Shown one piece after another: positions 46,619-58,199 of a stretch of 64,000 bases of DNA. Position 1 is the first letter of the stretch. Each line of letters begins with the position of its first letter. Made by a program: the position numbers and the translations under genes. The stretch is from Dicaeum eximium (taxonomy: Eukaryota; Chordata; Aves; Passeriformes; Dicaeidae). Under the pieces are notes generated by a model. It had not been told where the DNA came from and made no database searches. It saw nothing but the letters and a program-made list of their open reading frames with translations. The stretch covers positions 4,414-68,413 of the forward strand of contig VWZP01009166.1 of the NCBI GenBank assembly GCA_013396995.1, given 5' to 3'.

Positions 46619-49600
46619 TCACCAGCAGCAGCCCTTTTTCTTCTGGGTTGCCTTTGGTACCTCTTCTGCCTTATTTTTCAATTCATCTTCATGATCTTTG
46701 AGCAACCTGGGAGAAAAGGAAGCAAATTAGCTGGGCATTTCCCCCATATTTTGTATTGCTGTGCTGTTTGTCTTGATAAGCCTTGGTACAAGAGGCTCAG
46801 CATGGCTGAAAGGAATCAGAATCCTTCCAGTTCCATGTGATCTGAGAGCTGTGGATGCTGCTAAAAATGCCAGCCTAAATCAAATCACAGACAGAATATG
46901 TTTCAGTCAAGCCAGGGAGAAATCAACAGCATCCCCAAAAGGGTTTAATTCACCTCCTTGCAGGGCTGGTTGTTCAGGAGACAAGTTAGGGCAGTGCTAA
47001 GTGCTCATCCCAGCATGTGCTGCCCTGAGTTCTCCCTGACATTTGGGGATGGAGTCTCTGGTGACGGTGACATCACAGTATTTGGAGTTAAAAAAGCAGG
47101 GAGGGAGCCCATTAAATTGAGGACAGCTGGAAAAATCCAAGCACATGGCTCACCTGATGAAGCTGACCATGGACTCGAAGACGTTGTGGCCCGAGGCAGC
47201 GCTGCACTCGTAAAACATGAGCTGGTGCTCCTGGAAGACACAGACCCCAAACAGAAATGTAATGTTCTTGCACTGGAATAGCTTAATGTTGGAATAAATA
47301 GCCATGGGACAGTCCCAGTCAAGGGGAAAGAGGAGGGAATCGAGGAAACAAATAATTCAATAACTTATTTACTGGAACATGAGGGTGAAATCCAGATTTT
47401 CTGGTTGCTACAACACCAGCTTTTAATACCAAGGAAAAGGCTGACTATGCAGACAGAAGAATTTTAATTATGGGAGAGAACACAGAGAGAGGCATAACTA
47501 GATGTTCCCAACTCTTTTGCTTCCTACCAGTTTGGGAAAATGAGCATCTATCCCTCATCTCCATTAGCAAAATTGGTCCATGGATTCTGGCCCAAATCTC
47601 CTAAGCTTTAAAATTAAAAGTGAGCTTTTAATTTTAAGCATCACTTTTTCAGAAAAAGTGAGCTTCTTCTCATTCTCCTCACCTAATTTCTATTAGCCAT
47701 CTATATTTGAAGAGATTAATCAAACTTTGATAATTTCTGTATCTTTAAAAGAGGATAGTGCTCATTGGGTTTATTATTTTCATGATGCTGGGAAGGTACT
47801 TAACACTTCACAGCAAAGACAAGCAGAGCTGAAAATGCTTTCATTTACAAATTCAGTTCTATAAACCAATTTACTGGGATGGTAGTGAGGCAAAATTGAA
47901 GTTGCAAAGGGAAAGCAAGGCAGGGAAGGCTGAGAGATGGGTTCAGAGAACATTTTGTCAACCACTGATGCATGAGGGGTAAATTAAGGGTTTTCCTTTT
48001 CTCCAGCTGTTCAGGCTGGTGGTGTCCATCCTTTGCTGTCCCTGCCTCACTTGGGTGGCTGTGCTTCACCACCTACCTTGGCCAGGCATTCACCCTCCTT
48101 TGTAGGGACCTGTCTCTGGGCAGCACAGTCAGTTTTGTTCCCAAGAAGCAGAACAGCAACTCCATCCTCTGCTTCTTCCTGAGTAAGAAAGAAGGGAAGA
48201 TCAGGACAGCTTCAAAATCTTCCTTGAATCCCAGCTGGTCAAACTGTCTACACATATCCTGGAACAAACACCATGACTGACACCCATAGATTTGGGCTAA
48301 TAACTAAACTTTAAATTCTTATATCAGTTCAAAAGCATTTAAGAATTTTTTTTTTACTTAAATCATCTGCCCATGTCTATTAACAAGACAGAGCAATGGA
48401 TGAGTTACACTTGTAATTAATTCACTTTGTGCTTAACTGCAGCAGTCTCTGAAGGTGCTCTGGCTGGGATTTACAGGCACCAAGAGAGGCAATATCCTAT
48501 TTTGTTTCAGCATTTTTAAACACTGGCTTTGTGTCAACTGGAAATCTCTGAAAAGAAGTTTTTAATAAGCCTTCAATCACCTCCCATTCCCTAGGACCCA
48601 AAGTGGCCTACTCTTGATGTAAAAGCAACATTTTCCATTCCTTTGCACTAGTTTTTAATTGTTTAAGAGTTGATCATTACCTTACTGGTGCTATCAACAA
48701 ATTACCCTGGGAAGCACTGCCAACGTGTGAAAATCATCTAAAAAACTTAAATTTTTTAAGTTTTCAAAACTTAAAAAACTTTAAGTTTTTAAACTGACTT
48801 AAATCCTCCACGAAAAGTTATTTTATAATGAAAGGAATGCAGAACACGCTTTCCAAAGGGCTTGGCCACTCCTATCAGTCCCAAGAGCTCGGGACCTCCC
48901 CCACCTGGATGCAGCTGAGCCAGTAGCGCACGTCGGAGAAGGAGCACTCGGAGGTGATGTCGTACATCAGCACCACCCCGTCCGCCCTCCTGAAGAACTG
49001 CTTGGTCATGCTGCGGTACCTGCGGGCATTTTGGGTGATCACCAGCATGGTCTAAGGAGGTTCTGCCTAGGAGTGATGTGAAAATCCTAGTGGAAAAGGT
49101 GGGAATGCAGGTCTACAAAACAGACAAGCCCCAGATTTGGCTCTTGTCCTGATGGTAGGGGCCACACAAACAGCCTGATTGCCAGTTCTATCTTAATTAC
49201 TTCCTTTATTGTGCTTTATCAGATCACATACTGTACAGAGTCCCTCCTTGAGCAATCTCACCTTTGCTTAGCAAAGCAAAGGATATTCATTTCCCCTAAA
49301 CTACAGGGAAAAAAACCCAGGTTGTGTCCTTAAGCAGCATAGCACCTCACCTCTCCTGACCAGCTGAGTCCCACAGGCGGAGAGCAAAGCGCTTGTTATC
49401 CACAACGAGGTTTTTGATCTGATAATCCAGTCCTGGAAGACACAAAAGAGGATATTTTGATACTGTAGAGTTCTGCCCTGTGACAGAGGATGGATGGAGA
49501 AGAAACATGGTGCAGGGTGGTCTGAGGCTGCAGCTCCAGGGGTGGGTCCTGGGTGAACCTCTGGCTTTTAGATGTTTAATCACCGGATTTTGGGAAGGTC

Positions 49601-52600
49601 TCTCATCTCATGATGAATAAAACCTGGTTGGTGAAGAGAGGAGAATGGATCTGAAAGGCAAAGCAGAGAGAAAAGCACTGGGCACTGTCGCTGGTGCTCT
49701 AGGAAGGACAAGGAGGAGCAGCATTTCCTGCCCATGAGCATCCAAGAGTGGGGACTTGGTGGTTCTGCTTGGCCCCTGGGGACTGGTTGTACAACATGCT
49801 TGGCATGAGCTGTAACGGGCATGTGGTGACCTCCAGCAGCTTGTGGGGTGGAGGAAAGGGAATTGGAGCCGTGATCCAAGCGAGTGCTTGGAGAGGGGCT
49901 GGAGGAGACCTACCCACTGTGGCGGTGAGGTGGGGGCTGAAGGTGTCGGTGTGCAAACGGTGCAGGAACGACGTTTTGCCCACGTGGGAGTCCCCAACAA
50001 ACAGCACGTTGTAGAGGTGGTCTGGGTCCAGGGGAGCTTTAGGACAACCCCTTGGGGCAGCTTCTGCCCCACCTGCAGTCACAGCCCCTGGCTCTCCTGG
50101 GCTGGGCCCACCTTCCTGTTTCATTTTCTGACCAAACTCTTGCATCTTCTCTCGTTGACCAACACTGAGGTCTTTGCTCTGTTCTCCCAAGAGCTGCCTT
50201 TGCCCCAGTGAGTTATCTCTGAGGACCATCCCCAGCTGATCGCTCCCAGCACCTTCTGCTCGCACTGTCGTGTGCAGTGTTGATGCTGGTGGCACCTCTT
50301 GCTTTGGATGCTCAGCAGGTCCAGCAGCCGTGTGCTCCGGTTCCATCGCGAGTGGTGTCTCCCCCTCTGGCTGTTGGGCCACTGTGTGAAGCCTCCCCTC
50401 ATGTCCCTGTGCTGAAATCTGCTCCTGAAGCTCCCTTTGGGCTGCCTGTCCCGGGGCACAAAGCTGCTGCACATCTGGAATGAGAACATCCTCCTGCATA
50501 ATCGTTTCCAGCTTTAGGGGGCTGATTTGTGACAGCACCTCAGAGACCAGGGAGGCCAGTGCAGTGTCATCATGGCCCTGGTTTAGTCCTAGACCCTGAG
50601 TTTTCACTCCATTCCTTGCCCCTGCCTCCAGCCTCTCTCCCTGTGCCACTTCCAGACCATGAGCTCCATCCAGAGGCTTCCCCTCTGCAGGAGCCCTCTC
50701 TCCCTGCAATAATTCCTGTGCCTCCAGAATCTGCCCCTCAGGACTGATGTATGCTCCAAGTTTTGCTTCCAGACCAGGGACCTCTGCAGCAGTGACAGGC
50801 TCAGGACACAAAGCAGCCTCAGCTGGAGGGGGGACATCTGCAGCAGCTCCTTCCCATGGGTTTGCAGTGGGAGATGAACCCGGAACTGCCTCCAAACCCA
50901 GAGTCAGGCTCTGCTCCCCTTCCCACACCCCAGTTACACCCAGAGGTGTCAGACCTGCCTCCGTGCTCCCTCCTGAGCCTGATCTGGGCATCTGATGATC
51001 TGTGAACAGCTGCACATCAGCATCAGTGCTCTGGGCCTCCAGTGTGTCCAGGCTTTCAGCCTCCTCCTGTGGCTGTACTGCTCCACCCTCTCCCAGTCGG
51101 CCTCGTGCTCCTTCTGGACCAAGCACAGACTCCTGTGGCATCCCATTCTCACCTTGCCCTTGTGCCCCACCCTCATCCTCCTCATTCTGAAGGGCTCTTC
51201 CCCACTCCCCTCCCCATGGAGGCCCTGGGCTGAGACCCACACACAGCTGCAGATCTGCCTGGGCATCCTCTGCCTCCCCTGCCACTAACTCTGCTTTATC
51301 CCCCTGATCCAGGGGATGAACCTCTGGATCCACACTCCCTCCCTGCTCTGTCCCTGAGGATCCAGCCTCACCCAGGGGCTGCAGATCTGCCTCTGTGCTC
51401 CCTCCTGAGGTCAGGCTGAGCTCATTCCCCTCTGCAATCAGCTGCACTTTGGCATCAATGCTCTGATCCTCAGTAGTGTCCAGGCTTTCAGCCTCCTCCT
51501 GTGCTTGCATGTCTTCATCAGCCTCTCCTCCCTGCCTGAATCCGTGCAGATCAAGCACAGGCTCGTGTGACAGCCCATGCTCACCCTGTCCTTGTGCCCC
51601 ATCGTCCTTCTCCTCAATCTGAACATTTGTTCCAATTTCTCTTCCCTGTGGGACTCCTGAGCTGAGACCCTCTGACAGCTGCGTGTCTTCCTGGGCATCC
51701 TCAGCCTCCCCTTCCACTAACTCTGCTTTATTTACCTGATCCAGGGAATGCACCTCTGAATCCCTTCTCCCTCCCTGCTCTGTCCCTGAGGATTCAGCCT
51801 CACCCAGGGGCTGCAGATCTGCCTCTGTGCTCCCTCCCGGGGTCAGGCAGAGCTCATCCCCCTCTGCAATCAGCTGCACTTTGGCACCAGTGCTCTGATC
51901 TTGCACTGTGTCCAGGATTACAACCTCCTCCACTGGCTGCACACCTGCATCTGTCCCCCTTCCCTGTCTGATGCTCACTCCAGACAGGTGAGGCACCAGG
52001 TCCTGCATCAGCCCACGCCCACACTGTCCCTGTCCCCAGCCCCCAGCCCCATCCCTGGGCTGCACAGCTGCCCAGTGCCCCCCTCCCTGGGGGGTTTCTA
52101 GGCTGGCAGTCACACACAGCTGAGTGTCTGTCCAGGAGTCCTCTGCCACCATTTCCACTAACTCTGCTTTATCCCTCTGATCCAGGGGATGCACATCTGG
52201 AGCCACACTCCCTCCCTGTTCTGTCTCTATGGAGTCAGTCTCGTTTAAGAGCTGCAGATCTGCCTCTGTGCTTTCTCCTGAGGCTGATTTGAGCTCATCC
52301 CCCTCTGCAATCAGCTGCACTTTGGCATCAATGCTCTGGTCCTCAGTAGTGTCCAGGCTTTCAGCCTCCTCCTGTGCTTGCATGTCTTCATCAGCCTCCC
52401 CTCCCTGCCTGAATCCGTGCACATCAAGCACAGGCTCGTGTGACAGCCCATGCTCACCCTGTCCTTGTGCCCCATCCTCCTCCTCCTCCTCCAGCTGAAC
52501 AGCTCTTTTACCCTCCCCTCCCCATGGGCCTCCTGGGCTGGGACTCTCATGGAACATCCCATCTTCCTGGACATCCTCTGCCTTCCTTCCCAAACCCTCT

Positions 52601-55600
52601 TCTTTATCCTCCCGATCCAGGGGCTGTACCTCTGAATCCACACTCCCTCCCTGCTCTGTCCCTGAGGATCCAGTCTCACCCACGAGCTGCAGATCTGCCT
52701 CTGTGCTCCCTCCCGGGGTCAGGCAGAGCTCATCCCCCTCTGCAATCAGCTGTACTTTGGCACCAGTGCTCTGGTCCTCAGTAGTGTCCAGGCTTTCAGC
52801 CTCCTCCTGTGCTTGCATGCCTTCATCAGCCCCCCCTCCCTGGCTGAATCCATGCAGATCAAGCACAGGCTCGTGTGACAGCCCATGCTCACCCTGTCCT
52901 TGTGCTCCCTCATCTTCCTCATTCTCTTGGAGCTGAACAGCTCTTTCCCCCTTCCCTCCCTGGGGGGTTTCTGGGCTAAGACTCCCACAGAGCTGCAGAT
53001 CTGCCTCCACCAGTTCCAATGCTTGAGACTTACCTGGGAACAGCCCACACAAGTCTGGGCTGCCCACAGGTGTTTCTGCAGGGGAAAGACCCTCACTGTG
53101 CACTGCAGCAGTCCCTATTTCTTCTCCCTGCCCTGCCTCTGGTTTATCCTTCTCCAGCTGCACACCTGAATCCACACACCCTCCCTGCTGTTTCCCCGGG
53201 GATCCAGCCTCATTCCAGACCTGCAGATCTGCCTCCACCTCTGCTAGCAGCTCCATGTGGGTGCTGATCTGGTTCTCCATCAGTTCCACATCTGTTCCCA
53301 CTCCTCCTTGGCCATGGGTGGGTGGCACAGCTGCTGCCAGTGGCTCCAGAGCACCCGTGCTCCCTCTCCACCCTGTGTCTCCCCTGGCACACTCACCCTG
53401 CAGCTGCTGCTCTGCCTCCCTGGGCTCTGCTTCCTCCACCTCCTCTTCCTCAGCCCCAGCTCTGCTGCTCCCTGCACACTCAGCTCGGGCTGGCAGCACC
53501 GCCAGTTCTTTGGAGTCCGTGGTCTCTCCCCAGGGCTGCACCTCTGTCCTGGCACCCTCCTCATCCAGCACTCCTGGGCCAGGAGGCACTGTCACCTCAG
53601 GGACACCACCCCCATGGGCTGCTTCACCCCAGGATGGTGGGTGTTGCTCCAGGTGCTCTCCCAGCTCAGTTTCCAGTTTCCCAGGGAGCCCTGGTGCTCT
53701 GTCAGCCCGTTCCTGCAGCGCCGTGCCCGGGGCCCGTGCACATTCACGCAGCGTCCTGCCTGGCTGCTGTTCATCCATGGCAAAGCACTGCCCCACTGCC
53801 ACACCTTCCTGCCCAGCCTCAGGTGCCCCCAGACCTCTCTGGCTTATCTCCACTACCTCAGCTTCTCCCAGGAGCTGTGGTTTTGCCCAAGCTGTTGTTC
53901 CCTGCAGCCACCCTGCTCCCTCCACCTCCATCGGCACCTGCTCTCCTGCCTCCATGCTCTCTCTCAGATGCTCAGCCACATTCAGCACCATCTCCTCCAC
54001 ACCAGCACCCTTTCCTTGCAGGAATAACACCCTCTGTGCCTCCTCTGGGCTCTCTGCCTGCTCTGCCCCTGGCTCCTGAGCCGTGCAGTGCCCAGCTCCT
54101 GCAGACGCACCAGCCTGTGCCACATCCGGAGCACGGATCTCAGCTGTGGCTAGTCCTTCTTGCAGGTCTCCTTCCAGCAGCTCATGATGGATGTGGCCAG
54201 GGAGGGTCTCCTGCAGGACTCCAGGGGTTGTTTCATGGGCTGTGGCTGCCTCTGGCTCCATCTGGGGCTCAGCATTGTCCCAGGGGTGACAGGGAGTGTC
54301 TGCCAGGGCAGGGGGTGCACCCACTGCCTGTGCCTTCAGATGTTTGCTCAGAGCTGCTATTGCATCATTCATCTCTCTTAGCAAAGAGCTTTGGTCAGAG
54401 ACACCTTCCTCTTTCAGACGTTCTGGGAAGGAGTCCTCTTCTGCAGAGCTTGCTTTCTGTGGGGCTCCTGAAAGGTTTATTTCTGCTGGCAGCATTTCCC
54501 AAACCCTGGAAAGGGCAGAAAATGGGGGCAATGAACCAGCTCCCAGGTCAGGCTCCAGCTCCCTCCCATCCCCAGTCAGTCCCAGAGGGTCTCTGATCTA
54601 CAGCCTCACCCCATCCCTCTCCAAACCTGATTTTATTTCCCCTCTGGGTGCACTTGGAGTTCACACAGGCAGCAATGGGGGCAGGGGAAAGGGGGATGCA
54701 CACGTAGGCAGCCAAACCTGGGGCTGCATCCTGGCCTCTTCCCAGTACCCATATTGACATTATCAGACAGGAAAAGACAACTCTCAGCCAGTACAGCCAG
54801 TTCCTGAGCCAAGGGAGTGATGAGCTGGGATAAGAGATGTGAGCTCCAGGGTGAGAGATGAGTGGGTGGGAGAGGAGTGCTAAAGGACAAAATATCACTG
54901 TTTGCCTGGGGAGGGTGGAGGGAGGGCCTGGGGCTCAGCCCCAGCTTGCAGACCCCAGGGGCACACAGGGGAGCAGCAGGACCCCTTACACTTGGTGGGT
55001 GCTCTTGGCTTTGCTCTCACTGCTCTGGGATCCCAGCCTGATCCGCATCTCGGAGCGGAACTTCTCGCTCGTCCCAGGACTCAGCTGCAGGAAACAGGGT
55101 GGGAAGAGGAGAGAGAAAAATGCTTGGTGAGGAGAATATCCACCTGAAATGATGTGGAGTTCTCTGGCAGGTATCCAGCTGTACCCACCGAAAATCTTGG
55201 GGGGTACCAGAAGTAAGGTGCTGCAACCCCCTCCCATCCCAAACATCTGCACCAGTCCTGTTTGAGAGAGCTTTTAGGGGAGGCAGAGCTGCAGGAGCAC
55301 CCCGTGCTCTTCAGCTCCTAAGCAGTCCCAAATGGAACAGCACAAGGCCCTGGACCCCCTGTCCTGTCCCCACACACCCAGCTGAAGTACCTGTGGGGAC
55401 ATTGGCACCTCGATGGGTAACTCTGCCACCACTCTGTCCCTGCAAACACAGAGCACAAGGGTCAAAATGGGAACTCCATCCTCTCCAGCACATCCACCCC
55501 AGCACCAGGGCTGTCAGGGTAGTGACAGAGCAGGTCAGCAAAACCCACAATCCTTGGATCAGTCCTATTGAGCCCTCCGCGTGAAGGACACCCCCATCTC

Positions 55601-58196
55601 TCTGGCACTGCCCTCCAGGGACACATTCAGTGCATGGTGCTGATAATTCTCCTTTTTCCTCTGATGCTTTGCACACCAAACCACGATTAACCTGCACCAT
55701 GGGTAGCACTGAAGCACTGTGATGGCTGAAGCCCATCCAACTCATTCCCCATCCAGGAGGAAATGATGTGTGTGGGGACACGTGAGTGACACACCATCAC
55801 TCAGCCACTCACCCAGGCTCCCCCATGTGCTCCCAAGCCACCGTAGCCCTCATTGTCCTCAGGTGGCCCTGGCTCTGCTGCAGCTGCTGGTGCAGGTGCT
55901 GCAGGTGCTGCTGCAGGGCCCGGTTGCTCTCCTCCAGCTGCTGATTTTCCATGCTGGTGCCTTCCTGGGAGCTGTGGAGGCTGCGGCAGCGCCGCTCCAG
56001 CTGTGGGATGGCAACCAGGACACTCAGAGCCTGCCAAAATCCCCCCGCACAATAATCCATAACCACCTCCTCCAGACCTGGGGCTGAATGACACCTCCCT
56101 CCCCCTGAGGATGGTGGGTGGGAAACTCAACTTGTGTCCTCTGGGGATGGAGGGGAGTGCGGGGATGGGGGTGGCAAATGTGGTGTGGAGGGTCCTGTGT
56201 GCCAACCTGCAGCAAGGGCTGGTGGGGACACACCGGGACCAGCTGTGCAGCACCATGGGGTTGTTAGAGCACAGCCCAGAGACCCCTGACACACAAAGGT
56301 TGGGTCATCCCACCTCCATCTGTGCCGTGACCAAGCGCTGCACCTCCCTCTCGCTGGCATCCAGCACTCGCTGCAGCTCCTCGCCCTGCTGGTGCCTCCG
56401 GGCCACGCTCTGGGGTGGCACAAGGACGCTGGCACCCACTCAGCCATCGGCAGCTGCCGAGGGGGTTTGGGGTGCTGGGTCCCCCAAACAAGGGGACAGG
56501 AGCACCGGGGACCCACCTGCTGCTGCAGGCGCAGCTGTTCCTGCTGTATCTGCTGCTCCAGGACCTCGCAGAGCTGCTGCACGTCCTTGTCGTGCTCGGC
56601 CACACGCCTGTGGGGACAGCAGGGCCGGGGAGGGGTGTGAGACCCTGCTTCAGGGGGTGCAGGCCCTGGGACCCCACACTGCCCTCGGGAGCTCAGCCTG
56701 CGGCTGGGCTCGCCCTGAGGGTGTCACCCAGCACGGATGTGTCCGGCAGTCCGAGTCCGGCCCTTTTGCCGTCCCATCCATGACTGTAGAGGGAGCCCGA
56801 CCCCAAACTTCAGCAAAACCTCTGCTCCAGCCACTGGTGGATGTTCCGAAAGCACCCAGGTTTCTCTGCGTGGCTGGGGTGGCCCTCCAGGGCCCCATCC
56901 CTGTCCCCATCCCTCCTGTCCTATCCCTGTGCACCATCCTGGGGTGACTCACTTGTTCAGAGTCAGCTCCAAAGCCTCCTTCTCGCTCCTGGCTGCTTGG
57001 ATGCGCTGCCTCATCTTGGCCAGGAAATCTTCCAGGTTGTCCAGCAGCTGGGGCTCATCCTGCCGGAGCTTCACCCAGAGCTGCCAGATCTCCTGTCTGC
57101 AGGGACAGGGGTGTTTTGGGGTGAGCATCCCCCCTGAAACCCCAAAGCCAGGCCAGCTGAGTGATTTAACTCACACCTTTTGAGGTGTGTGAGGACAGAT
57201 GAGCACTGGGGTCAGTCGCTGGGACCCTGCTCCTGTGCTCAGGCCAAAGGCACCTCCGAGGCATTTCTGGGCTCCCTGCCTGTGTGGGGGTCTCCTGCCC
57301 CAAGCCTTTCCCCCTCTATCCATCCTGCAGGACACCCATGGGTGCCAAGCAGGGCACTTACTCTTCGGAGAGGTTGCTTGTGCCCAGCTGCTCCATAAAG
57401 GCAGCAAAGTGTCTGCGCTCCTCGCTGTCCACTCCTTCCTGCCCCGGGGCGGGGAGGAGCAGCCGGACCCTCCGGGACGCCGTCTTCCGCCGCCGGTGCT
57501 CCCTGGCAGCTTTTTGGGAGCTCAGGAACTGCCCTGCTGACAGATATCCCAAATCCTCAATGCCCAGGCAGGGCAACAGCAAAGCACAAACCCCAACACT
57601 TCCCCCTCCACAGCTTCAACAAAGTGGTTCAGCACAACAGGACCCCGCTCCAGGTGAGCCAAGGGCTGAGAGCTGGTTGTGGGGACGATTCATCCTGTGC
57701 CACACAGCGAAGGCAGCATCTCCCATCCCCCAGGAGAGCCCCAGGACTGTGTCCAGGATCAGCCCAGGCTGCACTTACGGAGCCCGGCCATGAACTCCTC
57801 TGTGCCCAAGCGTCCGGTGCCAGCGGCATCCAGCCCATCAAACACGAGCTCCAGCTCCTCCCTGCTGCAGGGCAAACCTTCCTCCTGTAATTTCTGAAAC
57901 CAGAGCAAATCAGGGTAAAACCCACCCATCACACCATCTCCAGTCACCCTGGCAGTGCTGGACCCCAGGAGACGCCTCATCCTCACCTGCACGTCCGAGC
58001 GGGTGACGACTCCGGCCTGCTCCGTGTCCCTGTCGCTGAGGAGGTGCTGCACCCTCTGCACTATTTCAGATGCCCACGGTGGCTCCTCACCGGGGCTGGG
58101 CGCTGGTGCCGGGACCTCTCCCGAGCCCTCCCGCAGCTGCTTGCGCCGGCTGGAGCCCAAGCGCCGGCCCTTGGTGCCCGCCCGGCGCTCGGACAT
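46619..58196 (-). CDS. RAB44: RAB44-like large Rab GTPase, EF-hand, coiled coil and Rab domains
   Basis: Fifteen coding exons on the minus strand: 57987-58196 (ATG 58196), 57779-57893, 57362-57533, 56953-57096, 56517-56607, 56314-56409, 55813-56000, 55391-55439, 54990-55084, 49914-54505, 49351-49432, 48905-49019, 48077-48178, 47154-47230 and 46619-46706. All phases join, giving 2071 codons. Residues ~40-110 hold two degenerate EF-hand-like segments (DRDTEQAG; DAAGTGRLGTEE). Residues ~165-340 are a Gln/Glu/Leu-rich coiled coil. Residues ~387-1880 are an acidic, low-complexity region with long repeats in one giant exon. The Rab domain starts near 1884: GDSHVGKT (~1891), WDSAGQE (~1938), NKTD (~1997) and ECSAA (~2025), ending KKGCCW, a likely prenylation site. 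EF-hand, coiled coil and Rab define the large Rabs (RAB44, RASEF, CRACR2A). Position next to CDKN1A supports RAB44. Human RAB44 is about half this length. Confidence 0.92.
47605..47660. repeat. Two adjacent hairpins in RAB44 intron
   Basis: 47605-47639 forms a 15-bp stem (right arm CTTTTAATTTTAAGC) with one bulged T and a TGAG loop. 642-660 of the same kilobase (47642-47660) forms CACTTTTT-CAG-AAAAAGTG. Both are AT-rich and intronic. Confidence 0.7.
48741..48800. repeat. Interleaved AT-rich palindromes in RAB44 intron
   Basis: 48752-48778 is a perfect 13-bp inverted repeat around a single C (TTTTTTAAGTTTT-C-AAAACTTAAAAAA). A second inverted repeat (AAACTTAAA...TTTAAGTTT) overlaps its left arm. 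Confidence 0.75.
50950..53250 (-). repeat. ~435-bp in-frame tandem repeats in RAB44 exon 10
   Basis: Units start near 52695, 52259, 51823, 51391 and 50956 (minus strand), spaced 432-436 bases, about 145 residues. A shorter related unit begins near 53000. Each carries GGSTEADLQ, SGTEQGG, a GAQGQGEHGLSHE block, AQEEAESLDTTEDQS and AKVQLIAEGDEL. Units are acidic and Gly/Gln-rich, and keep the reading frame. One unit (51830-52259) is more diverged. Confidence 0.9.
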
Positions 58197-58199
58197 GGC

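Noticed and set aside
48073..48267. Longer RAB44 exon 13 beginning GATATGTGTAG
   Set aside because: That frame misses the NKTD motif. The acceptor before 48178 gives the correct Rab frame and phase.
53255..54596. Long plus-strand open frames (274 and 424 codons)
   Set aside because: They lie antisense to RAB44 exon 10, whose GC-rich codons keep the opposite strand open. They show no domain resemblance and no splice context.
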